A DNA stretch of 64,000 nt from positions 3,225,001 to 3,289,000 of the forward strand of contig NC_021237.1 of assembly GCF_000397205.1 (NCBI RefSeq). The letters are read 5' to 3'. Source of the stretch: Pseudomonas protegens CHA0. Lineage in GTDB: Bacteria > Pseudomonadota > Gammaproteobacteria > Pseudomonadales > Pseudomonadaceae. Shown here piece by piece: positions 28,575-39,199 of the stretch. The stretch's first letter is position 1. Each line of letters begins with the position of its first letter. The notes beneath the pieces were generated by a model. The model did no database searches. It was not told the DNA's origin and saw nothing but the letters and a program-made list of their open reading frames with translations. The position numbers and the translations under genes were made by a program.

Positions 28575-29585
28575 TCAGGGTTGCTTCAACCAGCCCAGCA
28601 GGGCCTGGTGGAAAGGCTCGGGTTGTTCCATTTGCGGTGCGTGGCCCAGCCCCGGGAACTGCACCAGGGTCGAATGGGGGATGCGCTGCGCCACCTGCTT
28701 GCCCAGGTCCTGGTAGTGGCCGATGCGCGCCTTGACCTCGGGCGGCGCGATATCGCTGCCGATGGCGGTGGTGTCGGCGGTGCCGATCAGCAGCAGGGTC
28801 GGCATCTTCAGGTCCTGGAATTCGTAGTACACCGGCTGGCTGAAGATCATGTCGTAGATCAGCGCCGAGTTCCACGCCACCAGGCGCTTGCCGGGGCCCT
28901 GGTTGAGGCCGGCGAGCATGTCCACCCAGCGCTGGTACTCGGCCTTCCAGCGGCCGGCGTAATAGGTCTGCTGCTCGTAGCGGCGGATACCCTCGGCGGT
29001 CTGCTTCAGCTCGCGCTGGTACCACTGGTCGACGCTGCGCCAGGGCACGCCCAGGGCTTTCCAGTCTTCCAGGCCGATGGGGTTGACCAGGGCCAGTTGC
29101 CGTACCTGATCGGGGTATTGCAGGGCGTAGCGGGTGGCCAGCATGCCACCGGTGGAATGGCCCAGCAGGCTGGCCTGGCTGACGCCAAGTTTGGCCAGCA
29201 GTTGATGGGTGTTCTGCGCCAGTTGCTGGAAGCTGTACTGGTAGTGTTCGGGCTTGCTGGAGGTACAGAAGCCGATCTGGTCCGGGACTATCACCCGGTA
29301 GCCTGCGGCGCTCAGGGCCTTGATCGAGCCCTCCCAGGTGGCGCCGCAGAAGTTCTTGCCATGCATCAGTACCAGGCTGCGCCCGTTGGCCGGGCTCTGG
29401 GGCGGTACATCCATATAGCCCATCTGCAGTGCCTGGCCCTGGGACACAAAGCTGAAATGCTGCAAGGGATAGGGGTAGTCGAAGCCCTGCAGTTCGGGAC
29501 CGTAGACCGGCCCCTGGGCGGCGAGGGCAGGCAGGGCCAGGGGCAGCAGCAAGGCACTGAGCCAGCGAGGGGTAGCAAGGGGCAT
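28575..29585 (-). CDS. Exported alpha/beta hydrolase
   Basis: A 336-residue protein. Residues 1-23 (MPLATPRWLSALLLPLALPA..AA) form a Sec signal peptide, so the enzyme acts in the periplasm or outside. Catalytic elements: LMHGKNFCGATWEG oxyanion region, GHSTGGMLATRYA with the nucleophile Ser, and a C-terminal LGHAPQMEQPEPFH with the His. I take the ATG at 29585 (GGAG 9 bases upstream) rather than a TTG 15 bases earlier. Substrate unknown; general esterase/lipase class. Confidence 0.88.
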   Translation of the reverse strand: MPLATPRWLSALLLPLALPALAAQGPVYGPELQGFDYPYPLQHFSFVSQGQALQMGYMDVPPQSPANGRSLVLMHGKNFCGATWEGSIKALSAAGYRVIVPDQIGFCTSSKPEHYQYSFQQLAQNTHQLLAKLGVSQASLLGHSTGGMLATRYALQYPDQVRQLALVNPIGLEDWKALGVPWRSVDQWYQRELKQTAEGIRRYEQQTYYAGRWKAEYQRWVDMLAGLNQGPGKRLVAWNSALIYDMIFSQPVYYEFQDLKMPTLLLIGTADTTAIGSDIAPPEVKARIGHYQDLGKQVAQRIPHSTLVQFPGLGHAPQMEQPEPFHQALLGWLKQP

Positions 29586-29660
29586 AAGGACACTCCGCAA
29601 GGTTGCGGGCGATGCTGTAGCCGCCGGATTAGGGCGACGTTAAGCCACAGGCAAACCCTG

Positions 29661-29744
29661 GGCGTCGGCTTGCCGACAAGGAAGGCCTTGAGGCAGGTGG
29701 TTGCGGGGGCGGGCACTTTCGCTGGCAAGCCAGCTCCTGCGCGG
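29661..29744. repeat. REP pair
   Basis: GGCGTCGGCTTGCCGACAAG at the left and CTTTCGCTGGCAAGCCAGCT at the right form an inverted REP pair in the gap between the exported hydrolase and the YqaA-like gene. The left copy is more degenerate. Confidence 0.75.
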
Positions 29745-29764
29745 TGATGGGGAGCTGCGGGCGC

Positions 29765-30202
29765 TCAGCCGATCCAGCCCAGGGTCAGCCACGCCAGCAC
29801 GGCGTAGCGCGCGCCCTTGGCCAGGGTGACCAGCAGCAGGAAGCGCTTGAGGGGTTCGCCCATGACGCCGGCCACCAGGGTCAGCGGATCGCCGATCAGC
29901 GGCATCCAGCTCAGCAGGAGCGTCCAGTGGCCATAGCGTTGGTAAGGCCCCCGGGCCCGCTCCAGGTGACGCGAGCTGACCGGAAACCAGCGGCGCTCCT
30001 TGTAGTGTTCCAGGCGCTGGCCCAGCCACCAGTTGACCAGCGAGCCCAGGACATTGCCCAGGGTCGCCACCAGCCACAGCCCGAGCACTGCCAGTTGGCT
30101 GTTGTGCAGCAACCCCACCAGCAGCGCTTCCGATTGCAGGGGCAGCAGGGTGGCGGCGCCGAACGCCGCCAGGAACAGGCCGAAGTAGGCGCCGAAGATC
30201 AA
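29765..30202 (-). CDS. YqaA family inner-membrane protein
   Basis: A 145-residue membrane protein with about four hydrophobic segments, related to the DedA/VTT superfamily. Motifs typical of YqaA are GNVLGSLVNWWLGQ and WMPLIGDPLTLVAG. The start is TTG, overlapping the DUF411 stop as TTGA, so translation is probably coupled. The DedA superfamily is linked to lipid flipping and membrane homeostasis; the role of YqaA is not established. Confidence 0.85.
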   Translation of the reverse strand: MIFGAYFGLFLAAFGAATLLPLQSEALLVGLLHNSQLAVLGLWLVATLGNVLGSLVNWWLGQRLEHYKERRWFPVSSRHLERARGPYQRYGHWTLLLSWMPLIGDPLTLVAGVMGEPLKRFLLLVTLAKGARYAVLAWLTLGWIG

Positions 30203-30648
30203 CGGGCCGGGTAGTCCGCGACGACCACGTCCTTGCCCTCGCGGGTCAGGCCGATGACCTGGAAGGCATCGGCGCCCATGCCGTCCATTTCCATCCCGGG
30301 GGAGCCCATGGGCATGCCCGGGGCGGCGATGCCCAGCAGGTCATCGCGCTTGCGCAGGGCCAGCACCTGTTCGGCCGGCACGTGGCCCTCGACGAACTTG
30401 CCGTCGATCACCGCGGTATGGCAGGAGCCCAGGCGCGGGGCGACGCCGAGCCGCTGCTTGACCGCGCTCATGTTGCTTTCCACGTGGTCGGTCACGGCAA
30501 AGCCGTTGTCCTGCAGGTGCTCGATCCACTTTTTGCAGCAGCCGCAGTTGGCGTCGCGGTGCACGTCGATGGGAATCAGTTCTCCAGCCTGGGCCAGGGA
30601 GCTGATCAGCAGGGCGGACAGGGCCGCCAGACGCAGTGAGGTGTTCAT
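30199..30648 (-). CDS. DUF411 periplasmic metal-binding protein
   Basis: A 149-residue exported protein with a Sec signal peptide (MNTSLRLAALSALLISSLAQ, cut near residue 21). Mature features are DANCGCCKKW with a Cys-x-Cys-Cys cluster and a Met-rich PGMPMGSPGMEMDGMG segment near residue 110. DUF411 proteins usually sit with copper-resistance genes, as here (copB 154 bases upstream). A periplasmic copper-binding role is likely but inferred. Confidence 0.87.
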   Translation of the reverse strand: MNTSLRLAALSALLISSLAQAGELIPIDVHRDANCGCCKKWIEHLQDNGFAVTDHVESNMSAVKQRLGVAPRLGSCHTAVIDGKFVEGHVPAEQVLALRKRDDLLGIAAPGMPMGSPGMEMDGMGADAFQVIGLTREGKDVVVADYPAR

Positions 30649-30802
30649 CGAAAGTCTCTTTGTCGCTGATCAATAAGGAAGGGTGGCATGGCCGGCCACC
30701 CGCGGTTGCACGCTCGGGGTGGTGCATTTTGCGGTTTTTTTCGCTGGCCGCCGCTGGCTTTTGTTTCAAGGTGATACCAAGGCCGGCCAGCGGTTGTGGC
30801 CT

Positions 30803-31702
30803 TCAGAACCACAGGCGCAGGCCCAGGACCAGGCGCGGGTCGTTGTCCAGCTCGGCCTCGTCCCGGGCGTAGTCGGCGCTGCGGCCGTAGCTGCGGTTCC
30901 AGGTCACCCCTATATAAGGAGCGAACTCGCGGCGGATCTCGTAGCGCAGGCGCAGGCCGATCTCGCTGTCCGCCAGGCCTGCGCCCAGGCCCCGTTGCCG
31001 GTCATTGCGGCTATAGAGGTTGACCTCGGCGGAGGGCTGGAGGATCAGGCGTTGGGTCAGCAGCAAGTCGTAGTCACCCTTGAGGCGCAGGGCGGCCTGG
31101 CCGTCCTCGCCGAGGTAGGCGGTGACCTGGCTTTCAAAGTTGTACAGGGCCATGCCTTGCAGCCCCAGGGCGGCCCAGGTCTGCGGCGTGCCGGGCTTGA
31201 AGTCCTGGCGCAGGCCGCCCACCAGGTCCCACCAGGGGCCAATGGCATGGCCCCACAGGGCTTGCAGCTCGGCGTGCTCGGTGACGCCCCGGGTGCGTTC
31301 GCCTTCACTGCGCAGCCAGAGCCGGTCGCGGTCGCCACCGACCCAGCCCTCGACCTCCCAGGCGACGCTGCCGCCCGGGTCGGCGTCCTGCCATTCCAAC
31401 TGGTCCACCAGCAGGAAAGTGTTCAGCGACGGGCCGTGGATGTGGCCGCTGGGGCCCTGGTAGACCGCCGCCCGATCGGCATCGGTCAGCACCGGGATCG
31501 GTGTGCGGCTTCGTGTGGGGGCTGGCGCCTGCATGCCGGGCATCTGCGAGTGGTCCATGGCGCCCATGGCGGTCCCGGGCACGCTGGAATGGTCCATGCC
31601 CGGCATCGATTCGCTCTGTGCCGGTGCCCAGGGCCAGGCCAACAGGAGCAGGGCCAGGCCAACGCCGGGCTGCCGGGTGAAGCGGAGGTAATCAAGCTTC
31701 AT
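30803..31702 (-). CDS. copB: Copper resistance protein CopB
   Basis: A 299-residue outer-membrane protein. Signal peptide at residues 1-29 ([15 protein letters not shown]), then a Met/His-rich segment ([20 protein letters not shown]) that can bind copper, then a C-terminal beta-barrel domain from about residue 90 ([15 protein letters not shown] to LVLGLRLWF with a terminal Phe). The MKLDYLRF start overlaps the copA end by 11 bases. With CopA it forms the PcoAB/CopAB copper sequestration system; copC and copD are not present here. Confidence 0.92.
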   Translation of the reverse strand: MKLDYLRFTRQPGVGLALLLLAWPWAPAQSESMPGMDHSSVPGTAMGAMDHSQMPGMQAPAPTRSRTPIPVLTDADRAAVYQGPSGHIHGPSLNTFLLVDQLEWQDADPGGSVAWEVEGWVGGDRDRLWLRSEGERTRGVTEHAELQALWGHAIGPWWDLVGGLRQDFKPGTPQTWAALGLQGMALYNFESQVTAYLGEDGQAALRLKGDYDLLLTQRLILQPSAEVNLYSRNDRQRGLGAGLADSEIGLRLRYEIRREFAPYIGVTWNRSYGRSADYARDEAELDNDPRLVLGLRLWF

Positions 31703-33440
31703 GGTGGCGTTCCTCCTCGACCCGGACTTCGCGGAACATGCCGCTTTCCATGTGGTACAGCAGGTGGCAGTGATAGGCCCAGCGCCCCAGGGCATCGGCG
31801 GTGACCCGGTAGCTGCGGCGGGTGCCCGGGGGCATGTCGATGGTGTGCTTGCGCACCTGGAAGCGGCCGTGTTCGTCCTCCAGGTCGCTCCATAGCCCGT
31901 GCAGGTGGATGGGGTGGGCCATCATGCTGTCGTTCACCAGTTCGATGCGCAGCCGCTCGCCATACCGCAGGCGCAGGGGTTCGGCTTCGGCAAAGGGAAT
32001 GCCGTCGAAGGACCAGGCGAACTTTTCCATGTGCCCGGTCAGGTGCAGGGTCAGGGTCCGGCTCGGTTCGCGACCGTCGGGGTCGGCGAAGGTGCTTTTC
32101 AGGTCGGCGTAGCGCAGCACCCGGCGGCCGTTGTCGCGCAGGCCGATGCCCGGATCGTCCAGGCGCGGCATGGGGTTCACCGCCTGCATGTCCACCAGGG
32201 GGTTGTTGGTTTCCGAGGTCGGGTGGCTGATCGTGGCGTTCATCGCGCCGTGATCCATGGCGGCCATGGCGCCATGGTCCATGCCCGGCATTGCCCCGTG
32301 ATCCATGGCACCCATGGCCATGTCCGTCATGCCCAGCAGCGGTCGCGGGTCCATGGCCGGTGCCTCGGCCACGAGCCCGGGGGCGCTGGCCAGGGTGCCC
32401 AGGGCATAGCCGCTGCGGTCCATGGCCTGGGCGAACAAGGCGTGGGCTCCGGCACCGGGTTGCACCAGCACGTCGAAGGTTTCGGCCACGGCAATGCGCA
32501 GTTCATCCACGGTCACGGGCACCACGTGCTGGCCGTCGGCGGCGACCACGGTCATCTGCACCCCGGGAATGCGCAGGTCGAAATAGCTCATGGCCGAGGC
32601 ATTGATCACTCGCAGGCGCAGGCGTTCGCCGGGGCGGAACAGCCCGCACCATGGCTGGCCCGGGGCCTGGCCGTTGAGCAGGAAGGTATAGGTGGCGCCG
32701 CTGACATCGGCGAGGTCGGTGGGGGTCATGTTCATCTGCGCCCACATGCTGCGTTCGGCCAGCGTGGCCGCCCAGCCGTCGCGGCCGACGTCCTCGATGA
32801 AGTCGCCCAGGGTGCGCTTGTGCTGGTTGTAGTAGTCGGACTGTTTCTTCAGGGTGTGCAGGATCTGCCTCGGCTCCTCGTCGCTCCAGTCCGAGAGCAG
32901 CACCACGTAGTCGCGTTCGTAGCTGAAGGGCTCCGGTTCCCGGGCGTCGATCACCAGCGGGCCATACACCCCCAGTTGCTCCTGCAGCCCGGAATGGCTG
33001 TGGTACCAGTAGGTGCCGTGCTGCTTGACCGGGAAGCTGTAGCGGTAGAGCCCGCCGGGCTCGATGCCCTCGAAGCTCAGGCCGGGCACGCCGTCCATGT
33101 CGGCCGGCAGGATGATCCCGTGCCAGTGGATGGAACTGGGCTGGTCCAGGCGGTTGCGCACCCGCACAGTCACCCGGTCGCCTTCGCGCCAGCGCAGCAG
33201 GGGCCCGGGCAGGCTGCCGTTGATGGCCATGGCCTTGCGTGGCCGGCCGCTGAAATTCACCGGCAACTGCTGGATGCACAGGTCGAAGTCGCTGCCGGCC
33301 AGGACCTCGGGCTGGCCCGGGCTGCTGATGGCCCAGACCGGGTTGCGCCACAGGCCGAAGCCGGCCAGTACACCACCGGCAGCCAGGGCCTTGACGAAGG
33401 TGCGGCGGGAGGGGCTGTGGAACGAGGAGGGGCGCGGCAT
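31692..33440 (-). CDS. copA: Multicopper oxidase CopA
   Basis: A 582-residue periplasmic copper oxidase exported by Tat ([16 protein letters not shown] at residues 12-27). Copper-site motifs: [29 protein letters not shown] and [13 protein letters not shown] at the C-terminus, covering type 1 and trinuclear sites. A central Met/His-rich insert has three MDHGAM repeats (residues about 375-400), used for Cu(I) binding or oxidation. First gene of copA-copB, behind a cop-box-like site. Confidence 0.94.
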   Translation of the reverse strand: MPRPSSFHSPSRRTFVKALAAGGVLAGFGLWRNPVWAISSPGQPEVLAGSDFDLCIQQLPVNFSGRPRKAMAINGSLPGPLLRWREGDRVTVRVRNRLDQPSSIHWHGIILPADMDGVPGLSFEGIEPGGLYRYSFPVKQHGTYWYHSHSGLQEQLGVYGPLVIDAREPEPFSYERDYVVLLSDWSDEEPRQILHTLKKQSDYYNQHKRTLGDFIEDVGRDGWAATLAERSMWAQMNMTPTDLADVSGATYTFLLNGQAPGQPWCGLFRPGERLRLRVINASAMSYFDLRIPGVQMTVVAADGQHVVPVTVDELRIAVAETFDVLVQPGAGAHALFAQAMDRSGYALGTLASAPGLVAEAPAMDPRPLLGMTDMAMGAMDHGAMPGMDHGAMAAMDHGAMNATISHPTSETNNPLVDMQAVNPMPRLDDPGIGLRDNGRRVLRYADLKSTFADPDGREPSRTLTLHLTGHMEKFAWSFDGIPFAEAEPLRLRYGERLRIELVNDSMMAHPIHLHGLWSDLEDEHGRFQVRKHTIDMPPGTRRSYRVTADALGRWAYHCHLLYHMESGMFREVRVEEERHHEA

Positions 33441-33513
33441 CGGAGGCTTCCAGTCAGTCAGCGGATTGGAGCGGACTCTAATCGGCGCTGGCTGTCAGGA
33501 AACTGAGGTGGGC

Positions 33514-33528
33514 ATTACAGATTTGTCA
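33514..33528 (-). promoter_or_regulatory. cop-box-like CopR/CusR binding site
   Basis: On the minus strand the site reads TGACAAATCTGTAAT, matching the cop box described for Pseudomonas copper operons (TGACA, short spacer, TGTnAT). It ends 73 bases upstream of the copA ATG and overlaps the stop codon of the upstream SRPBCC gene. No copRS genes are in this window. Confidence 0.6.
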
Positions 33529-33981
33529 GTCGTCGGGCTGTTCCAGACGCTGCTTGAGGTTGCCCAGGGCCTGGCTCGAAAGCTGCTCCATGCGTGCTCG
33601 CAGGCCACTGAGCTGCAGGTCGGTGGCGTATTCCAGGGTGCGCCGGAACAGTGTGCCGTCGCCCTGCTTGCTCAACAGGTAGTGGATCGAACCGTCCAGC
33701 GCGGCGGAACTGAACAGGGTCTTGAACTCCTTGGGAAACACCGCCACCAGCACCCGGTAGCTGATGGACAGTTGCACCCCCAGCAAGTCCATGGTTTCAC
33801 TGAAGCGGTGGCCGGCGGGCAATGAACCGCACAGGCCGGTGTCGGCACGCAGGCTGGAAGGGTGCCACTCCGGCCAGCGGTCCGGCTGCGTCACGTAGTA
33901 GTAGACGGTGTCGATACTGGCCTGGATAAACAGTTCGTGGCTGATCTGTTCATGCAACAGATGTGTCTGGCGCTGTCCCAT
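33526..33981 (-). CDS. SRPBCC (START-like) family protein
   Basis: A 151-residue soluble protein of the polyketide-cyclase/START-like fold: FIQASIDTVYYYVTQPDRW and EWHPSSLRADTG near the N-terminus, and a long C-terminal helix ending LKQRLEQPDD. These folds bind hydrophobic ligands; the ligand is unknown. I choose ATG 33981 (GAGG 7 bases upstream) over a GTG 12 bases earlier. It is just upstream of copA, but the cop-box position suggests copA has its own promoter. Confidence 0.8.
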   Translation of the reverse strand: MGQRQTHLLHEQISHELFIQASIDTVYYYVTQPDRWPEWHPSSLRADTGLCGSLPAGHRFSETMDLLGVQLSISYRVLVAVFPKEFKTLFSSAALDGSIHYLLSKQGDGTLFRRTLEYATDLQLSGLRARMEQLSSQALGNLKQRLEQPDD

Positions 33982-34021
33982 GAGGCACCTCACGTCCTTG
34001 TGACCGGAGCCTGAAATATAG

Positions 34022-34051
34022 CCCCGCCCCGGCGGGCTGCCAGGGGCGGGG
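34022..34051 (-). terminator. Hairpin after the chemoreceptor gene
   Basis: CCCCGCCCC at 34022-34030 pairs with GGGGCGGGG at 34043-34051 (9 bp, 12-base loop). It lies 10 bases after the chemoreceptor stop. No U-tract follows, so termination strength is uncertain. Confidence 0.5.
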
Positions 34052-34060
34052 GCAGACCGT

Positions 34061-36055
34061 TCAGCGGACTTTGAAGCGGCTCATCAGGTGGCTGACCTGG
34101 GCATTGGCCTGCAACAGGCTCTGGGTGTTGCTTTCCCCGGCCCGGGCGCTGTCCACCAGCTCCTCGACCATGTGTCGGATGCTCACCATGCTGCGGTTGA
34201 TCTCCTCGGTCACAGCGCTCTGCTGTTCGGCGGCGGTGGCGATCTGGGTGCTCAGGCTGTTGATCTGGCTCACCGAGTCGGCCATTTCGTCGAGCCCGCT
34301 GTTGACCCGCGCCGTGGCATCCGCCGCTGACTGGCAACTGGCCTGGGTGTTTTCCATGGCGCTGACCGAGGAACTCACGCCCTGGGTCAGGCGCGCGAGC
34401 ATTTCGTTGATCTGCGAGGTGCTGTCCTGGGTCCGCGCGGCCAGGGCCCGCACTTCATCGGCGACCACGGCGAAGCCGCGGCCCTGTTCTCCGGCCCGGG
34501 CGGCCTCGATCGCGGCGTTCAGGGCCAGCAGGTTGGTCTGCCCGGCGATGGCGCCGATCACCCCGAGGACCTCGGTGATGCGCTGGGCGTCGGCTTGCAT
34601 GGCCTCGACCTTGTGGGTGGCATCGGCGACTTCGTCGATCAAGGCGATGACGCTGCCGGAAGCTTCGCCCACCACCACCCGGGAACGTTCTGCGTGTTCG
34701 TTGGCGCGGCGGGTGAAGTCTGCGGTCTGGGCGGCGTTGGCGGCAACGCTGTCGGCGGTGCTGCTCATTTCGGTAATGGCGGTCACCGTCTGATCGGTTT
34801 CCGAGGCATGGCGCAACAGGATCTGCCGGCTGTGGGCCGAGCTCTGCTGCAACTGCCCCAGGCTCCCGGCCATGGCCTCGGTGGCCTGGGTGACCTCGCC
34901 GATCATCTGTTGCAGGTACTGGATAAAGCGGTTCACCGAGTGGCCGATGGCCCCCAGTTCGTCCTCGGCGCGGATCACGATGCGCCGGGTCAGGTCGGCG
35001 TCGCCGGTGGCCAGGGCGTCGATATTGCCCTTGAGGATCTTCATACGCTGCACCAGTTGGCGGATCGCATAGACCTGCAGCAACACCAGCAGGATCACCA
35101 TGGGGATCTGCAACAGGCTCAGGGTACTCAGCACGTCGTCGCGCTGGGCGGTGATCAGCTGGGTCGGCAGGGCGCTGGCGAGAAACCAGGGCGTGCCTTC
35201 GATGGCGCGCATGAAGAAGGTGCTGGGCACCCCGGCATTGTCGAACTCGACGCGCCGTGCCCCCTGGTCAGGTTGCTGCAGGGCGGCCTGGACCTGGGCG
35301 GCGAAGGGGGAGCCGGGGCTCAGGTCGCGGATGTTCTTGAGCACGATCGGGCCGTTGATCCGCGAGCTGTTGCTGATGATCTTGCCGTCGGCTTCGACGA
35401 TCAGCATCTCGGCCTTGAGTGCCTGTTCCTGGCGCGCCACCAGGTCGTTGAAGAAACCCAGGGTCACGTCGATGGTGGCCACGCCCCAGGGCTGGCCGTC
35501 GCGGCGGATGGCCATGGCGCAGTTGGTGCGCGGCTCGGCGCTGGCATCGTCCTTGTAGGCTGCAGCCCAGGCGCACTGGCCGGGGGCGGTCTGCATGCCG
35601 CCCAGGTACCAGGGCTGCTCGTAGTAGTTGGGCGCCGGGTCGCTGTTCCAGAAGGTGTTGACCACCAGCTTGCCGGAGGCGTCACGGTGCCAGAAGGTGC
35701 TGTGTTTGTTGCGCCCCGGGGTGCGCTGGCCGGGCAGGGGCCAGATGCCGCCGCCGAAGACTTTCTGTTCACCATACTGGTCCACCAGGCCCGGCAGGAC
35801 CTTGTCGATGCTGTCGCTGTCGAGCAGGGGAATGGTCTGGGTGATGCTGCGTTGCTGGGCCTGGACCTTGTTCAGTTCGCCCTGGATGCGCTGCGCCACT
35901 TCGGCGATGCGGTTGAGGGCTACCTGTTCTTCGGTATGACGCAGCTTGGGCGCTACCAGTTGGCTGATGCCCACCACCGTGAGTATCAGCATCAAGACAA
36001 TGAACAGGACCAGAAACAGCGTGTAGCGGGCTTGAATCGTGCGCAAAGCGGGCAT
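34061..36055 (-). CDS. Methyl-accepting chemotaxis protein with double-Cache-type sensor
   Basis: A 664-residue chemoreceptor. Membrane helix 1 at about residues 12-34, a periplasmic sensor of about 260 residues of double-Cache type, membrane helix 2 ([20 protein letters not shown]) near 305-325, HAMP, and a cytoplasmic coiled coil with the hairpin tip [20 protein letters not shown]. The sensor stretch [10 protein letters not shown] occupies the place of the RxWY element seen in many amino-acid-binding double-Cache sensors but has Gln for Arg, so the ligand may differ. No C-terminal CheR pentapeptide. Start ATG chosen over an upstream TTG. Confidence 0.92.
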   Translation of the reverse strand: MPALRTIQARYTLFLVLFIVLMLILTVVGISQLVAPKLRHTEEQVALNRIAEVAQRIQGELNKVQAQQRSITQTIPLLDSDSIDKVLPGLVDQYGEQKVFGGGIWPLPGQRTPGRNKHSTFWHRDASGKLVVNTFWNSDPAPNYYEQPWYLGGMQTAPGQCAWAAAYKDDASAEPRTNCAMAIRRDGQPWGVATIDVTLGFFNDLVARQEQALKAEMLIVEADGKIISNSSRINGPIVLKNIRDLSPGSPFAAQVQAALQQPDQGARRVEFDNAGVPSTFFMRAIEGTPWFLASALPTQLITAQRDDVLSTLSLLQIPMVILLVLLQVYAIRQLVQRMKILKGNIDALATGDADLTRRIVIRAEDELGAIGHSVNRFIQYLQQMIGEVTQATEAMAGSLGQLQQSSAHSRQILLRHASETDQTVTAITEMSSTADSVAANAAQTADFTRRANEHAERSRVVVGEASGSVIALIDEVADATHKVEAMQADAQRITEVLGVIGAIAGQTNLLALNAAIEAARAGEQGRGFAVVADEVRALAARTQDSTSQINEMLARLTQGVSSSVSAMENTQASCQSAADATARVNSGLDEMADSVSQINSLSTQIATAAEQQSAVTEEINRSMVSIRHMVEELVDSARAGESNTQSLLQANAQVSHLMSRFKVR

Positions 36056-36497
36056 GGGACCTGTCCTTACCAAGCGATTTTTATTATTCGGGAATGCGAT
36101 GCGTTGTCAGGGCATCCACAGGATGTCGGCGCGGTTTTTCCGCTCTTTAGTACGATCGTCCAAAAAAAGGCATGCCCTGGAAAAAAAACTGCGCCCAGGG
36201 ATGGTGGGGTAGGGCAAAGGCGTCCGGTCAAGGGCAAGGCCAGGCATGAAAAGATGACGCCTTGATGTGCGGGAAAACTTCCCGGGCCTTTTAAACAGGG
36301 CCTTTGCGGTAATTGTGTCGAGTTTGTACAAAAATTGTAAATTCAGGAAATAAAGCGTTGTTGGTGCTTGCCACGGCGTTGATACTTGCGCCCATTCAGA
36401 TGTTTCAACACGGCTTACATCCTTGTTCAGGTGCCTTGTCAGAAGTTTCATGGTGCTGAAAAAGGTGATTGGAAGGCCGGACTACAGGAGTTACAGC
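36056..36497. other. Long intergenic promoter region
   Basis: This gap between divergent genes is AT-richer than its surroundings, especially 36290-36360 (for example TTGTACAAAAATTGTAAATT). It must hold the promoters of the chemoreceptor (leftward) and of the 177-residue protein (rightward). I see no clear regulator site and no gene. Confidence 0.5.
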
Positions 36498-37031
36498 ATG
36501 GCAATCGGATACGTCGGCGGATGGACCAGCAAGGCTGGGCTGCTGGTGCAGGAAAGCCCGGGCAGCTCGTCCAAGCCGGTTTCCCAAAGCGCCAAGGTAC
36601 GGCAGATGCTCAGCCTGGTAGGCCAGAACCCTACCGTGCTCGACATCCGCAAGATGGATCAGTTGAAGCTGCACAAGCAGATCAAGGGTTTCGATCCGAC
36701 CAACGTCACCGCCAAGTCCCTGGGCGGCATGAGCACCTTTCTCAAGAACAATGGCCTGATTTCCGATGTCACGGCGCTGAACCTGATCAACGCGGGCGAT
36801 CAGTTCGACCGTTTCGGGATTCCGAAGAACCCCGATCAGCCGTTCAATGCCCTCGAGTATTTCGCCATGAAGCTCGATGACATCCAGAACAACAACCTCA
36901 AGGGCAACAAGTACGCCAACTACCTGATCCCCGAGTACAAGAAAGCCATCTATGTACTTCAGGGTCTGCAGAACTATGGCAAGGGCAACGGCACCACGGT
37001 GACCGACAAGAACGTCTCCACCAAGGCCTGA
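36498..37031 (+). CDS. Hypothetical protein, 177 residues, unrecognised
   Basis: It starts MAIGYVGGWTSKAGLLVQES with AGGAG 6 bases upstream; longer in-frame versions lack a ribosome binding site. The protein is soluble, without signal peptide, cysteine or membrane segment, and rich in Asn, Lys and Gly. A central helical-looking part (LNLINAGDQFDRFGIPKNP, EYFAMKLDDIQNNN, YLIPEYKKAIYVLQGLQNYG) is followed by a polar tail ending TDKNVSTKA. Its codon use is milder in GC than that of its neighbours. It is a single-gene unit with a long upstream region and its own terminator. I cannot assign a family or function. Confidence 0.8.
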   Translation: MAIGYVGGWTSKAGLLVQESPGSSSKPVSQSAKVRQMLSLVGQNPTVLDIRKMDQLKLHKQIKGFDPTNVTAKSLGGMSTFLKNNGLISDVTALNLINAGDQFDRFGIPKNPDQPFNALEYFAMKLDDIQNNNLKGNKYANYLIPEYKKAIYVLQGLQNYGKGNGTTVTDKNVSTKA

Positions 37032-37039
37032 TTCCCATG

Positions 37040-37064
37040 GCGCGCACTGCCTGCCGGTGCGCGC
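37040..37064. terminator. Bidirectional hairpin between convergent genes
   Basis: GCGCGCAC at 37040-37047 pairs with GTGCGCGC at 37057-37064 (8 bp, 9-base loop), between the 177-residue protein gene and the convergent aldo/keto reductase gene. U-tracts are weak. Confidence 0.5.
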
Positions 37065-37076
37065 ACAGCTCTGCTT

Positions 37077-38072
<996 letters not shown>

Positions 38073-38190
38073 CTATGAATGCTCCGGTAAGGGGAAAGAG
38101 CCTGCAGTGTGCTACTCGACAAAAAACCGATAAACAGGCTAAAAGCGCTATCACTATTATTGAATTCTAAATAATCGGCAGGTTTGCTCC

Positions 38191-39105
38191 ATGGATCGTT
38201 TCAACGCCATGCGCGTCTTTACCCGTATCGTCGAGCTGGGCGGCTTTGCCAAGGCTGCCGACAGTCTGCAGATGCCGCCGGCTTCGGTGACCATTCTGAT
38301 CAAGCAACTGGAGGCCCATCTGGGGGTGCAGTTGTTGCACCGCACCACCCGCCAGGTCAGCCCGACCCTGGACGGAGCCGCCTATTACCAGCGTTGCGTA
38401 CGCTTGCTGGCGGACCTGGAGGAGAGTGAGGCGGCGTTTTCCCTGGCCCGGCACAACCCCCGTGGACTGTTGCGTATCGATATGCCGGTGGGCATCGGCC
38501 GGTTGCTGGTGATACCGGCGCTGCCGGAGTTTTCCGCGCGCTATCCGCAGATCGAACTGGAGATCGGCCTCAATGACCGCCCGGTGGACCTGATCCGCGA
38601 GGGCGTGGACTGTGCGCTGCGCGGTGGCCCGGCCCTGGACGAGAGCCTGGTGGCGCGGCCGCTGGCGCAGTTGCAGCAAGTCACCTGTGCCAGCCCCGGG
38701 TACCTGCGCCAGCGGGGGGTTCCCCGCACTCCGCAAGAGCTGCAAGGGCATCAGATGGTGGAGTATTTCTCCAATGTCAGCGGCAAGCGTTATGGCCTGG
38801 AATTCTTCTTCGCCGGCCAGTTGCAGCCGGTGCAGTTGCCCAAGCGGGTGGCGGTGAACAGCGCCGATGGCTACCTGGCGGCCTGCGAAGCCGGCTACGG
38901 GCTGATCCAGACCCCGTACTACCACGTTGCCCGGCAGTTGCAGGACGCGACCCTGCAGCGGGTGCTGGAGGACTACCCGCTGCCTGCATTGCCGCTGACC
39001 GCGCTGTACCCGCCCCAGCGGCACCTGTCGACCCGCCTGCGGGTATTCATCGATTGGCTGGTGGAGCTGTTCGCCCGCCCGGGCAATCACATTTCTTGCC
39101 CCTGA
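38191..39105 (+). CDS. LysR-family transcriptional regulator
   Basis: A 304-residue regulator with an N-terminal winged helix (MDRFNAMRVFTRIVELGGFA, then HLGVQLLHRTTRQVSPTLDG) and the C-terminal periplasmic-binding-like effector domain from about residue 90. It belongs to the AaeR/CrgA-like group. It is divergent from the aldo/keto reductase gene with 118 bases between starts, the usual arrangement for a LysR regulator and its target. Confidence 0.93.
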   Translation: MDRFNAMRVFTRIVELGGFAKAADSLQMPPASVTILIKQLEAHLGVQLLHRTTRQVSPTLDGAAYYQRCVRLLADLEESEAAFSLARHNPRGLLRIDMPVGIGRLLVIPALPEFSARYPQIELEIGLNDRPVDLIREGVDCALRGGPALDESLVARPLAQLQQVTCASPGYLRQRGVPRTPQELQGHQMVEYFSNVSGKRYGLEFFFAGQLQPVQLPKRVAVNSADGYLAACEAGYGLIQTPYYHVARQLQDATLQRVLEDYPLPALPLTALYPPQRHLSTRLRVFIDWLVELFARPGNHISCP

Positions 39106-39129
39106 ATGGCCGGGTGCCAGGCAGCAAAA

Positions 39130-39149
39130 CGCCCGCGACAAGGCGGGCG
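39130..39149. terminator. Bidirectional terminator
   Basis: CGCCCGC at 39130-39136 and GCGGGCG at 39143-39149 form a 7-bp stem. On the minus strand it is followed by TTTT, so it fits as terminator of the 42-residue lipoprotein gene; it also lies 25 bases after the LysR stop. Confidence 0.7.
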
Positions 39150-39199
39150 CTGGTGGCGAGATCGGGCGGCTCATGGGGCCGATGGGCTGGCCGGATGAC

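Noticed and set aside
36107..36451. 114-codon minus-strand frame in the chemoreceptor upstream region
   Set aside because: No RBS, no domain, overlaps the promoter region and the start of a better-supported gene.
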